Of a stretch of 64,000 bases of DNA, positions 21,495 through 32,700 are shown piece by piece. The notes below the pieces were generated by a model. It was given only the letters and a program-made list of their open reading frames with translations, ran no database searches and was not told where the DNA came from. The position numbers and the translations under genes are program-made. Within the stretch, counting starts at the first letter, position 1, and every line of letters starts with the position of its first letter. This DNA comes from Diogma glabrata (taxonomy: Eukaryota; Arthropoda; Insecta; Diptera; Cylindrotomidae): contig OY856188.1 of the NCBI GenBank assembly GCA_963693315.1, forward strand, positions 151,178,518-151,242,517, in the 5' to 3' direction.

Positions 21495-24025
21495 TTAATA
21501 CAAATGAGCATTATTATTATAAGCCCGCAAGTAATTTTTAACTAATTTTAATTTGCTGAAACTCCTCTCACACGAAGCCACTAAGACGCAAATAGTCATA
21601 AATAACTTTAGTGCGACCGTAAGATTCGGAAGAAATTCTAAAAAATCCCATTCTACGATGAATTTCAAAAAGTCTAGGTACACCCAGTTAGAAACTGTAA
21701 CATTGGCCGCTTTTAAATGCCTCCTCACCCTTTGTATCTCTATGAGGAGTTCTGTTGCCAATACCGCATCATAAAAACCAGTAAATTTTGATGCCGATAA
21801 TTTTAACTCTTCACTGTTCGCCAAAAGCTAAGTGTTTGTCTGCACAACCTCGAACAATGAAGCTAAATCTTGAACTGACTTCAGTCTAGTTCGGAGTTCA
21901 ACACTGAATCGGTCAAGGCATTTCAACATGTCCTTTTTAAGTTGAGCTCTCAGTGTCAGTCCAACATCAGGTGCAAACTCACCACCCGTTCGTTTTTTGC
22001 GTTTTTATGACGAATTCGGCTTTCCATTGGAATGTCATAGTCCTCCGATTTTTTCGCAGCAAGATCTATTGCCTCTTCTACAATAAGACTTCGTTATGAA
22101 TTGACTCTATTTTTGTAGCTAATTGATCAATATTCAAGCCCGTGCTTTGCAATCCAATCTGAGCACAGATATTATTTCTCTTAGAATATCATTCCAAAAC
22201 AAAAGATAGCAAAGAAACGAAAAATCACATGCTGCATTGATAAGGTTCTGTGCAGCGCCTCTAGTGTCTACATTTTCTTGTTGATCACTTAACTTCTCAA
22301 TTTCAGCCACAATCCCATCAAAGTTTTCGGCCAATACTTTTACTGCAGCATAATGAGCACTCCAATGCGCTGTTAAGAGTATTTTAACAGTTGCTTTGTT
22401 GTGTTTAGCAAGTACTTCCCAGCGGCTAGTCGAAGCAGAAAAACATGTAAAAATGGCTTCCACTGACGAGTGTTGGCCGTATAAATTAATTGAATGATCT
22501 TTGCAGCCCACAAAAATTGCTTTGTTATTTTTTGCTTTAATAATAGCTTGCACTTCTCCATGTATACTACTCATAACAGCTGCATTATCATAACCTTTGG
22601 GAGCGACAATTCATAACATCTATACCATCATTTTCAAGATTTTACACTGAAAAAAACATGTCCTATTTCCAATCGAAATGCAGTTGTCTCAACTTCACCG
22701 TGCGGGCAGATATGGCGAATCGAAATACGAGATTGATTCAACAACCGTACAATGATAAGCCGATGCAGTTGAGACAATCACATGAAATATTTATGTGAAA
22801 ATAAAATATAGTTCAATTAATCTCAAATACTTAAATTTTAAAATGAAAAATTCATGATATAAGGCCAAAGAAATATGTTTTCATGGAAATAGTTATTAAC
22901 TTTATTCAACTACTGTTATATTGGATAGCACTTTATATTTTAATTACACCTCATTCTGTTATCAGGAAAATGTTACTGAGTACTGAGTAGTTGTCCCAAT
23001 CACGGTGAAATTGTTTGTAAATATCTTTTCTTTGCATGAATAATAAACTGCCATCTTCGAGATGAGGTTATCATTACTTCAATTTTTTTTTCAGTGTAAG
23101 AATTTCATCGCTTAAATCAGCGGCTTTTTTCCACGTAAAGGAAAAAATCCAAGGAATACTTCCTTGATTTCCACTTTACTACCATCAATTTTCACATAAC
23201 GAATCACTTCTGACATTTGATCAATATGTGAAATGTCAGGTGTGCTATTAAACATAATTCCAAAATATTTAACCGATTTAATTTCGTTGACAAGCTTAAA
23301 CTTTACGTGGATCGCTAAAACATTTATGAACTCATTTTGTATATCTGGTGACAAATATGATACTTTTGGTGATTTACCATGCTCCAAATTCAAAATGTGT
23401 TCTTTTAACACTACACCATACTTTGACAATCGTTTGGTTAGTTCTAAGAAATTGCCTTTATTTGAAGAACTTTGTCCTTCATCATGTCCATGAAATGCTG
23501 GGTTTTGTTTAGATAAAAACAAAGTTATATCCAATAATCTTGATAAAAGATGTTTCTACTTCTGTTTTTTATTATATATTAATTGCAAGGCTGCGTCTCG
23601 TATCGTTTTATGAATTTTTAACCTCATTTCCAAAGTTTTCCACTTTTCAAAATTCTCCAGATGTTCATTTGAAGTTTCATGCTCGGCCACTTTGGGATTT
23701 AGTTTCCACCGCTTCTGATATCCAGTAGTAAATGTTGATTTTGTATTATTATTATTGGTGACAGCAAATACACGACAACAGAAGCAATACAGGACGCAAG
23801 TTATTATTTACAGGAGAATAAACAATCCATGGCCGTAGAATTTTTTCACCATTATTCCTCATTTTATAAAACCATTCTTTAGAAAGATGGCGAACATCAC
23901 CTTTTATGTCTAACCCGTGTCTAGATACAGTAACAAACGACCCTTCTCTATTTTGAAAATGTTCACTTTCTTTTTTTATGATTTCAATGCGAACATTACC
24001 AGAGACGAGTATATTCCAATGTGAT
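21495..24025 (-). pseudogene. hAT transposase body, broken
   Basis: Minus-strand coding in several frames. From the 5' side: a TTF-type zinc-finger region (DVRHLSKEWFYKMRNNGEKI, then the cysteine-rich end near 23755-23790); the segment W-K-L-N with HETSNEHLENFEKW; then SKQNPAFHGHDEGQ, NKGNFLELTKRLSKY and DISHIDQMSEVIRYV of the catalytic domain (23112-23534). Next comes NNKAIFVGCKDHSINLYG (22134-22574), and finally the hAT dimerisation end FMTICVLVASCERSFSKLK (21495-21824). Stops near 23550 and 23750, a MITE at 22645-23096 and degraded DNA at 21830-22130 break it. This layout matches the zinc finger MYM-type 1-like hAT group. The N-terminus lies beyond Gypsy-2 at 34467-34680. Confidence 0.88.
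22645..23096. mobile_element. TA-flanked MITE in hAT transposase
   Basis: 452 bases with inverted ends CACTGAAAAAAA and TTTTTTTTTCAGTG, flanked by TA on both sides (22643-22644, 23097-23098). It interrupts the hAT coding. A TA duplication and CACTG ends suggest a Tc1/mariner-derived MITE. No coding is seen. Confidence 0.75.
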
Positions 24026-24029
24026 ACAT

Positions 24030-25239
24030 TGTAACGATCGCAATAATCGCAAAACAATAATAAAACCAAATTCCTCTTTGTTTTCAATTCAATAGAAATG
24101 TATTTCATTAGTTTCCGTTCATTTTTACATTAATAATAATTTTAAAATTTTCTAAAACTTAACTGCTAGTTGAATTTTGAATATACTATAAAAAGCAAAC
24201 GAACGTACTCAATTTTATTTCCAATTCTAACGAACAGATGTCGTTGTCGTTATTAATCTTTGCTGAATTTTCAATATTACCCGATTTGTTTTGACATCAT
24301 GAGATGTAAAAAAGCAAAAATCACATTTTTCCAATTTTGAGAGGTCATTCCATATTTGTGCTTCAAACAAATATTTTCAGAGTTGATTTTAGAAAAAATT
24401 CAGTAGATTCATTAAGGTGTTAATATATGTGTTGGCTCTTTTAAATTAATTGCTAATTAATGTGATGTGTAATAATAAAAACATCAAATACTAAAAATAT
24501 AAGTCAAATTTATAATCTGAAATGAAATTATTATTGTTATTATGGTTGTAAACATTAATAAGAATACAATAAAAAGATTTATTATGGCCAGTTGTGACTT
24601 GTAATTGTCCACTTTATAAGAAGTTAACATTGATGAAAATGTTTCATCATGCGACACCAGATGTTTTTTCCAATATATAATACAAATTTGGATTATCAAA
24701 AAGATGTCAATGTTTTGAATAATAATAACAACAATAGTAGTGGTGCCGTAGTTTCAAATGGATATTCTAATATTTCAAATCAGGAATTAAGCAAATATTG
24801 GCTTAAAGAAGTTCACTTGGTATCCGAAATAATATCTCTGCTTATCCAGATCAAAATTCAACAACTTTGGAGCGTGGTATTGCAACTGGTGGAAACAGAA
24901 TCAACAGTTTAAAATAAGGTATTTTTTCTAATTTTATATTAGTATTGAAATTTAGTTTTTTTGTGTGGTTCAACTTAGTTTTTAGAATGATAGGCTAATT
25001 GAAGAATAATAAGAGATTTCCAAAATTTAAGATCCGTGTAGGGACAATCCGGATGGCAGTGATCTCCTTTGCTTTAACTTTTATTTTTTTCCTACTATAA
25101 AAACGATGGAATATCAGATGTGCTTGTGATTTGTATAGTTTTAACAGTATATTGAACAGAAACAAAGTGATAAAAGTCCAATACGATTCACGAAGTGAAT
25201 CAATTACAAACGTGGCTCCGTATCAGGGCCCAATTACAA
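24030..25239 (+). repeat. Gypsy-2 5' LTR
   Basis: 1210 bases, nearly identical to 33251-34462. Its last 30 bases (about 25204-25233) are a diverged copy of the sequence that follows it, AATTACAAACGTGGC(T/G)CCG, so the LTR contains a PBS-like sequence inside its own end. Short ORFs inside the LTR are duplicated exactly in the other LTR and are not taken as genes. Confidence 0.95.
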
Positions 25240-25243
25240 ACGT

Positions 25244-25261
25244 GGCGCCGAAACAGGGACC
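25244..25261 (+). other. Gypsy-2 primer-binding site, tRNA-Lys type
   Basis: TGGCGCCGAAACAGGGAC lies four bases after the LTR end. It resembles the well-known lysine-tRNA PBS TGGCGCC...ACAGGGAC with a small internal difference. Confidence 0.8.
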
Positions 25262-25585
25262 TGGCTTTTGTTAATGATAACCGAGATTACGGTTAATTTT
25301 TTTCGATATAACGGTTAGTTATGAGTCATATTTTTGGCGCAATTTTAATTATATATTCTTAGCGCGATTTCTGAAAACCAGTTTTGGTTTGTGTGGTCAA
25401 AATTTTCTGGAAAAACCAGTTTAGTTTTGTTTTGGTTGAAAAGAATATTTTTTTTTGTTGATAATATTTTTTGTTGGGAGAACCAGCGTGGTTTTTTTAT
25501 ATGTATACCTTTTTTGTGTATATATAGATTATATATATACAGGGGAAATATTTTATTATTAAAATTTTTAATTGAATTTTATAAT

Positions 25586-26137
25586 ATGTACATGAGAGGT
25601 CAGGGGTTGAGAAGGAGGTGTCGGCCAGGGGGGTTTGAGCCATGGATGAATGAGGTGGAAGAGAGAGAGCATGTGGAGAGAAAGGAGAGAATGGTTGAGG
25701 CGAGGAATGTGGTGGATGAAATAATAAATGTGGTTTTGAATGAGGTGAAAAATGGGATATATTTGGAAATTATGGATGATATTTATGGAGAACGGTATGA
25801 TAAGTTATTGGATGATCTGATTCGTGAAATAGTGAATGAGGAGTTGAATGGGGTGAATGAGGAAGCGGATGAGATGGATGAAGTGACTGAGGAAGTGAAT
25901 GTGGGCTGGCGTGAGAGGAGACGGGTCAAGAAAAACAGGAGCTCACACCTGAAGAGAAAGGAGAGGAGGAAGAAGGAGAAGGAGAGTCGCTTGGTCGTGG
26001 AGCTGGGAGCTTCCTCGACCAAGAGTACTCAAATAGAGGAGCTGGTTGAGGTGGTTCCCATCTCACCGACCATGCGACAGGTAGAGGAGTGGTCTGGTCC
26101 ACAGGAGGCCCCTGTTCCTCATTGTATAATTAATTAA
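25586..26137 (+). CDS. Gypsy-2 upstream accessory ORF, unknown function
   Basis: 183 residues from ATG 25586 (MYMRGQGLRRRCRPGGFEP); an in-frame extension to 25391 is possible but is AT-rich leader. I do not recognise the protein. It begins with an arginine-rich stretch. Residues about 25-100 are rich in Glu, Val and Ile with a helical look (EARNVVDEIINVVLNEVKNG, then LLDDLIREIVNEELNG). Residues about 115-145 are strongly basic (RRRVKKNRSS and LKRKERRKKEKE), like a bipartite nuclear localisation signal. The coding strand is strikingly rich in G and poor in C compared with all around it, which suggests real coding constraint or a captured sequence. It lies between PBS and gag, where most Gypsy elements have no gene. 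It may be a regulatory or nucleic-acid-binding accessory protein, but that is inference. Confidence 0.6.
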   Translation: MYMRGQGLRRRCRPGGFEPWMNEVEEREHVERKERMVEARNVVDEIINVVLNEVKNGIYLEIMDDIYGERYDKLLDDLIREIVNEELNGVNEEADEMDEVTEEVNVGWRERRRVKKNRSSHLKRKERRKKEKESRLVVELGASSTKSTQIEELVEVVPISPTMRQVEEWSGPQEAPVPHCIIN

Positions 26138-26232
26138 AATTAATTTTTCTTGCTTGTTTGAAAAAAAACCGTTTTGGGACAGCAATTTTTTTTGGAGATT
26201 GTTTTTTTTGTGCTGTCATTTGAATTTGTTTT

Positions 26233-26440
26233 TGTACATATTGTACATATTTGTAAATATTTTTGTAAATAATTTTCTTTTGTATATAGTTCATATATCT
26301 TTTTTGGAATAATATTGTACATATTTTCATTGTACATATTTTTGTATATAATCGTGTACATATTTTGGAATGACATTGTACATATTTTGTAAATATTTTT
26401 TGGTACTGTCAATGTACAGGGTTGTACATAGGTGTAAATA
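26233..26440 (+). promoter_or_regulatory. Cluster of 13 TGTANATA motifs (Pumilio-like sites)
   Basis: Thirteen exact matches to TGTANATA occur in 208 bases on the element's sense strand, starting at 26233, 26242, 26252, 26264, 26281, 26316, 26331, 26343, 26355, 26377, 26388, 26423 and 26433. Seven are TGTACATA, four TGTAAATA and two TGTATATA. UGUANAUA is the RNA consensus bound by Pumilio/PUF proteins. The cluster begins about 95 bases after the accessory ORF stop and lies in the gag leader. It could also be a simple AT-rich minisatellite built on TGTACATATTTT. Confidence 0.55.
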
Positions 26441-27993
26441 GGTTATTGTATACAAATACAAGTACAATGGTTCGTTGAATTCGCTCATTGAACATGATAT
26501 GGGTGTGTGCAGGATATATTTTTTGTATTTTCAATTTTTTATTGGTGATTAATTTTTTTTTTTGAATTTCTTTTGGAAAACCAATTATTGGTGTTTTTAT
26601 ATATATATATGGTATTGTATAAGGTTATAATTAATATCTTTCTCAGCGGTAGGCCTAAAAAGCCATCCATAGAGCTTCACTCTTTAACATTGATGTCGTT
26701 CTTAGATCGCCTATGGCCATCGGGGTTATGCGATCGAAGAACATTGGTTTCTTCTCTTCATTCGGCGAGGAAGTTCTCAGGGACGAGGAGTGGTGTTGCT
26801 GTGTTTGTACTTAGGTGCAAACCAGTAATACCATTCTTTGCTCAGAGGCTTCTTCGGTGTAATGAAGAGAAGAACCAATTATACTTTTGCTTTCAGGATC
26901 AGAGGCTTCACCTCAAACAAATTCAAAAACTTTTCCACTTTTCCACTTAGCTTTTACAATAAAACAATTTTTCATAGAGTTTAGGATTTGAAGTCTGGTG
27001 CTCGGGAGCGTTCTTCAACTTTCGCATTAGGTTTAGTTGTAATTTATTTGTAGGTTAAACAAGCACAACTGGGTCAGTAGAAATGGACCTAGTGTCTAAT
27101 CGTGACAGTTGTGATTGTTTTATTAGGTTGGGGAGAAACTGTTCTGTAGAATCTGGTCGTTAGGGGCTTTTCTAGTCAGTTCTCACATGCATGGTTGGAG
27201 TGGGCTCGCGAACGCGATATTTTAGATTTAAACAATATGGATATTGTAGCCATACTTACTTTTTAAATTGTCTCCAGACGAATCTTGATTTTGGGAATCT
27301 CTTATGATATTAAATAAAAATAAAATAAATCAAACAAATTTTTCAAAAATTAAATAAATAAAATTTTTATTAAATAAATTAAATTTTCGTTAATTAAAAT
27401 AATTTTAGGTAAATAAATAATTTTTTCGTAATTTAAATTGGTAACTAAATAAATAATTTTTTTTTAATTACACAATACATCAAGATATAAATAAATATTT
27501 TTTATTTTTTTTAAAAAAAATAAATCAATATTTCAAAGTTAGGACGGTGCATCCAATAAATAAACATTCTTCTAAATATTTTTATTTTTCAATTTTCTTT
27601 TAAAAATAAATAAATATTCTTAGGGGTGCTATCGTCAATAACTAATTTTAGGTATATATATATATTTCAGTATATCTGAAATTAAATAAATAAATTATAT
27701 TTTTACACATACAATATTTTAGGAACTTTTGTAAAAGATTCAGCAAAGATTGGGTACGACGGTGGTCTTTCCTTTTTGTTCCTTTACAAAGGGTGTTTTT
27801 ACAAAAAGGTTTTTGTGTTTTTTTGAATTGGGGCGTTCGTTGTTTTTTTTCATTTCTTTGCGTTTTACAACTTCCATCGGACGAATTTTTCCGGGCGAAT
27901 TAACTCCACCTTTTTTCTAGTTGGAATTGGTTTTATTATTGGTGTTGACGTTTTTTTTTGTGAATTCGGGATTTTATAAATTTTACCATCAAA
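26441..27993 (+). other. Gypsy-2 leader, AT-rich
   Basis: About 1.5 kb between the TGTANATA cluster and gag. 27300-27540 is low-complexity DNA rich in AAATAAATAA. An open frame of 125 codons at 26573-26950 resembles nothing I know and has ordinary leader composition at its start. I would not call it a gene without expression evidence. Confidence 0.5.
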
Positions 27994-29755
27994 ATGTCAA
28001 GTCACATTGGCGTGGACCATCCGTTCTATGGTTTGGAATCCAGTGAACTGCAGATCGAATGTCTGGTTCGGGGTGTGGATTTTAGAGGGGTCAATTGGGC
28101 AGAGGAACTGCGAAACCACGTAGATCATGGTGCAGTTCCAGTAATGGTATCTCATGCGAGAGACTTGGTAGCTGAGTCTCAAACGGTGGTGCAGGCAGCA
28201 CAAGTTGTTTTAGATCAGGTACGTCGACTTCAACCACCGGTTAATCAGACCTTCTTAGATGGTTTGGCGAATCGAGTGTTGCATTATACAGGTAGGATGA
28301 ATAGGTTGGATCCTCGCAATGACTTGCAAGAAGCCCGCACCTACGCTATCTCGCAATTGTCACGTGCTTGGGATATAATAGGATCACTGTCAACACGTCC
28401 AATTATACAGAATAAACCAGGAGTATCATCTGCTCCATCTGCTTCACCTGCTTTTCAACCAGGTGAGAGATCCACACCGATCCCAGTGCAGCCAATTACT
28501 GAGACAATAAATAGTCTGAATCGTCCAAACCATCAACAACAGAGACGGTCAGATCAATTACCACCGGCTTATTTTCAGCAATCAGGTTTGAGAGCAGAGG
28601 ACCTTGCAATACCACTATTGGGTCCATCTTTCCAAGCTGAACACATACACAACAATCCAGAATTGGTACAACAACAATCATTAAATTATCCACAAGCTCC
28701 ACTAACAGCACCACCACCATACAACCAACCTCCTCAGGTATGGCGTGACGCGGCTCCAGCGTTAGCACCAGTGGAGTACCGAGGGGTTCGTGGGAACAAT
28801 TTGAGTCGTTATGACTCAAATTGGGTTCCAACCTTCACAGGAGATGGTCACTCTCCTGATGTTCATGAGTTCGTTCACAGAGTTGAGGCGGCTGCCAGGA
28901 GGGACCGTGTGAATTGGGACGACCTTAGGTCTATCGTTCCACGGTATCTCAAGGGGGGCTGCCGACAGATACTATTTGAACTTAACTCATGAATATGAGG
29001 TGGTGACCTATCCAGTGCTAAGGGAGGGACTCCTACAAACCTTCGGTACGCTCACTGATGATAAGGCGATCTTGCGCGTTCTTCTGAACCGCAAACAAAA
29101 GTCAAAGGAGAGCGTATACGAATATCTAGTGGAGATTGGTTCGTTAAACCGTCGCTTAGCACGTCCATTTGCTGACCGTGAAATGCTAGAGATTGCTCGG
29201 GAGGGACTGAGTGTGGAGCTCAAAAATGCTACACTTGCAGCAACAATACATTCTATTGATGAACTTCGGACTTTATGTCAGAAGTTTGAACGTTTGTGGT
29301 CCACACCAGTTCCAACCAGAACATCAAATTTAAGAATTAGCGAGGTACAACAGATGGATGATTATGAGGTGGATGCTGAACCAGAACAACATGGATATAT
29401 TGATGCGGTGGATTCACAACAGAGACGGATATTTCAGCGACCTGGCATAACATCAGATAACAGTCAACCTGGTCCATCAATGTCTAGACAACCAATAGTG
29501 TGTTTCAGATGTGGAGTAAACGGTCACCGAGCTCCTGATTGCTCTAAGAATCGGATAAAATTGCACTGCTGGAAATGTAACAAGCCGGACGTTATATATG
29601 CAAATTGTTCATATTGTCACCCGTCGGTAAACTACCGTCCGAGAGTACATGCTTCGGGGATGGTACCCTCGGTTCAACATCCAATGAGCCCGAAGAAAAC
29701 GACGAGAGATGTAGCAACGCAGGACGATCGATCACCACTCAGGAAACCAGAATAA
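27994..29755 (+). pseudogene. Gypsy-2 Gag with one frameshift
   Basis: Starts at ATG 27994 (MSSHIGVDHPFYGLE). The N-terminal part to about residue 130 is helical, followed by a Pro/Gln-rich linker and the capsid entry NWVPTFTGDGHSPDVHEFVH. The frame shifts at a run of six G (28953-28958) and the capsid continues as NLTHEYEVVTYPVLREGLL and KESVYEYLVEIGSLNRRLA. The end holds a CX2CX4HX4C knuckle (CFRCGVNGHRAPDC) and a further cysteine cluster (CWKCNKPDVIYANCSYC). One extra G explains the break. With that base ignored, pol would lie in the -1 frame relative to gag. The copy cannot make full Gag unless the run is a slip site or a sequencing error. Confidence 0.85.
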
Positions 29756-32700
29756 AATCACCTAGTACATTTAATTTCCCATCATTACATCGAACATATT
29801 TTAGACGTCTTGAACGTAACATTAGATATTGGAGGATGAGAAAATTATTTCGTAAAGCTTGTATTTCATCTATCCTTTCAGAAACAAAGGATCCTCGGCC
29901 GCGATTGACAATAAGAATTTTGGACAAACATATTTCAGGTCTATTGGATAGTGGAGCGTCAATCACAATACTTGGAAGAAATTCCTTGGAATTATTGGAA
30001 TCAGCAGGTACAACTTACCGTAAGTACACTTCGTGTATTCGTACGGCAGATGGTACTGCAACAAAAATTTTGGGTTACATCGAAATTCCAATAACCGTGA
30101 ATGGCTCCACTAAACCAATGCGGTTCCATATAGTCCCTGGATTACGAGAAGAGCTCTACCTGGGCATAGATTTCTGGGAGAAATTCGGTATTGTTCCTTC
30201 TTTTGTTAGTGAACTGACTCGCACAGAGCTACAAAATTTTAATACACATAACCTCACCACTGACCAGCAACATGAACTGGATATGATCAAGGATTCTTTC
30301 CCGTCATTTGAAGTGTCTGGGCTCGGAAAGACTTCTTTGGTTGAACATGTCATCGATGTTGGTGATAGTGCACCTGTTAAACAGAGGCACTATCCCACAT
30401 CGCCGGCTGTTCAACTAAAGGTTTATGCCGAACTTGACCGAATGCTTCAAATGGGCGTGATCGAAGAGTCTAACAGTTCGTGGTGCTCGCCAGTGGTTTT
30501 GGTACAAAAAGAATCTGGTAAAAACAGATTATGTATTGATAGCCGTCGTGTCAATTCACTAACGAAAAAGGACGCTTACCCACTTCCCTTGATTGATGGC
30601 TTACTAGGTCGTCTAAATAGCACAAAGTACATTTCAAGTATTGATCTCAAAGATGCTTTCTGGCAGATTCCTCTGGCAGAAGCATCTAGAGACAAGACAG
30701 CCTTCACAGTGCCTGGTCGTCCATTGTATCAATTCCGGGTTATGCCCTTTGGATTGTGCAATGCTCCCCAGACAATGTGTCGGCTAATGCACAAAGTGAT
30801 ACCACATCAATATCACGAAAATGTCTTTGTTTATTTAGATGATCTATTGGTAGTCTCTTCCACGTTCCAGGAACATATGGAATTGCTGTCCAAAGTCTCT
30901 TCATTGTTAAGAGCGGCTGGGTTAACAATAAACCTCAAGAAAAGTAAATTTGTTCTGAGAGAGGTGAAATACTTGGGATTTTTGGTTGGTGAAGATGGTC
31001 TTCGAACAGACCCTGACAAGGTAAGAGCTGTAGCAGAGTATCCAGCTCCATCTACAGTAAAACAAATACGTAGACTATTGGGAATGGCTGGTTGGTACCA
31101 ACGTTTCATACCAAATTATGCAAGCGTGGTATCACCGATTACGGATTTATTAAAGAAAAGTTCTGGTAAATTGAAATGGACATTAGAAGCGCAAGCTGCT
31201 TTCGAAAATTTAAAACGATTGCTGACTACAGCACCGGTATTAGTAAACCCTGATTATAATAAAGAGTTCTTTATTAGATGCGATGCGAGTCTGACAGGGA
31301 TAGGTAGTGTACTGTATCAGATCGACGAAGACGGACAAGAGTGTCCGTTAGCCTTCATGTCGAAAAAACTTAATAAAGCTCAACGAAACTATTCTGTTTC
31401 TGAGCTTGAATGTCTTGCGGCAATTCTGAGTGTGAAGAAATTCAGGGGCTATGTTGAAGGTCACCGATTTACAATTGTGACTGATCACTCAAGTCTGAAG
31501 TGGCTTATGTCACAGAAGGACTTGAGTGGCCGTCTGGCTAGGTGGAGCCTAAAACTCCAACATATGGATTTTACCATTGTCCACCAAAAAGGTACCCAAA
31601 ATATAGTCCCTGATGCTCTATCTCGTCTTTATGACGATACTCACGAGGAATTGACGGAAGCATTAACACATCATATTAACGACATTAAAATCGACAATGA
31701 AGGTTATCGGCACAACGAATATACGGATATGATAGCTAAAGTTCAATCATCACCCAAGGACTTTCCATCTGTTAAAGTCGTGGATGATAAGCTATACATA
31801 CGTATTGAGCCAAGACCTGATGCAATACCTAACGATGTTCCTGTGTGGAAACTCTGGGTACCAAAACCGATGACTTCCAACATGATTCAGAAACATCATG
31901 ATGATAGTACTGCTGCTCATGGGGGTGTTAAAAAGACTTTAGAATTACTTCGACGTCTTTATTATTGGCCGGGCATGGCGTCACAGGTACACAACTATGT
32001 TGTGTCCTGCGACACGTGTAAACAAACAAAAGCCACGAATCAGATATTGCGTCCTCCGATGCAATATCAATTCGAAACAGCACGTCCATGGCAGAGAGTC
32101 TATATAGATTTTTTGGGACCGTATCCTCGTTCTACACTTGGGAATACGGTGTTATTGATAGTTCTGGATCATGCTACGAAGTTTGTACTACTGAAACCAC
32201 TTAGAAACGCAACTTCACCGAAGGTGAATGCTTTTCTAAGGAATGAAGTGTTTCTTACAAATGGGGTACCAGAGTTTCTGCACAGTGACAATGGCAAACA
32301 GTTCACTAGTAGGAACTTTCAAAATCTTTTGTCAGATTTCGGCATTAAACACATTAGGACCGGTGTTTATAGTCCTCAAAGTAACGCGTCAGAGCGGGTC
32401 AATAGGTCAGTTTTAGCAGCAATTCGAGCGTTCATTAAAGGTCAACACACCAAGTGGGATTCACAAATTGGTGAAATCGCATATGCACTGCGGGCTGCAG
32501 TACATTCTGCTACCAAGTACTCACCGTACTATTTATTATTTGGTCAACATCCAATATCGGATGGGAATACTCACCATTTGTTGAGATCACTACACAAGCT
32601 TGGTGAAGATGCTGGTGAGGAAATGGAACGCACTGATCATTTGACTCTGCTTAGGAACCGGGTTCAACAAAATTTAAAAGCAGCCTTCAAAAAATCGCAA

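Noticed and set aside
24649..24912. 87-codon frame repeated exactly at 33870-34133
   Set aside because: Both copies are inside the Gypsy-2 LTRs. LTR identity explains the conservation, so it is no evidence for coding.
26573..26950. 125-codon frame in the Gypsy-2 leader as a second accessory gene
   Set aside because: No recognisable features and no composition shift of the kind seen in the 25586-26137 frame.
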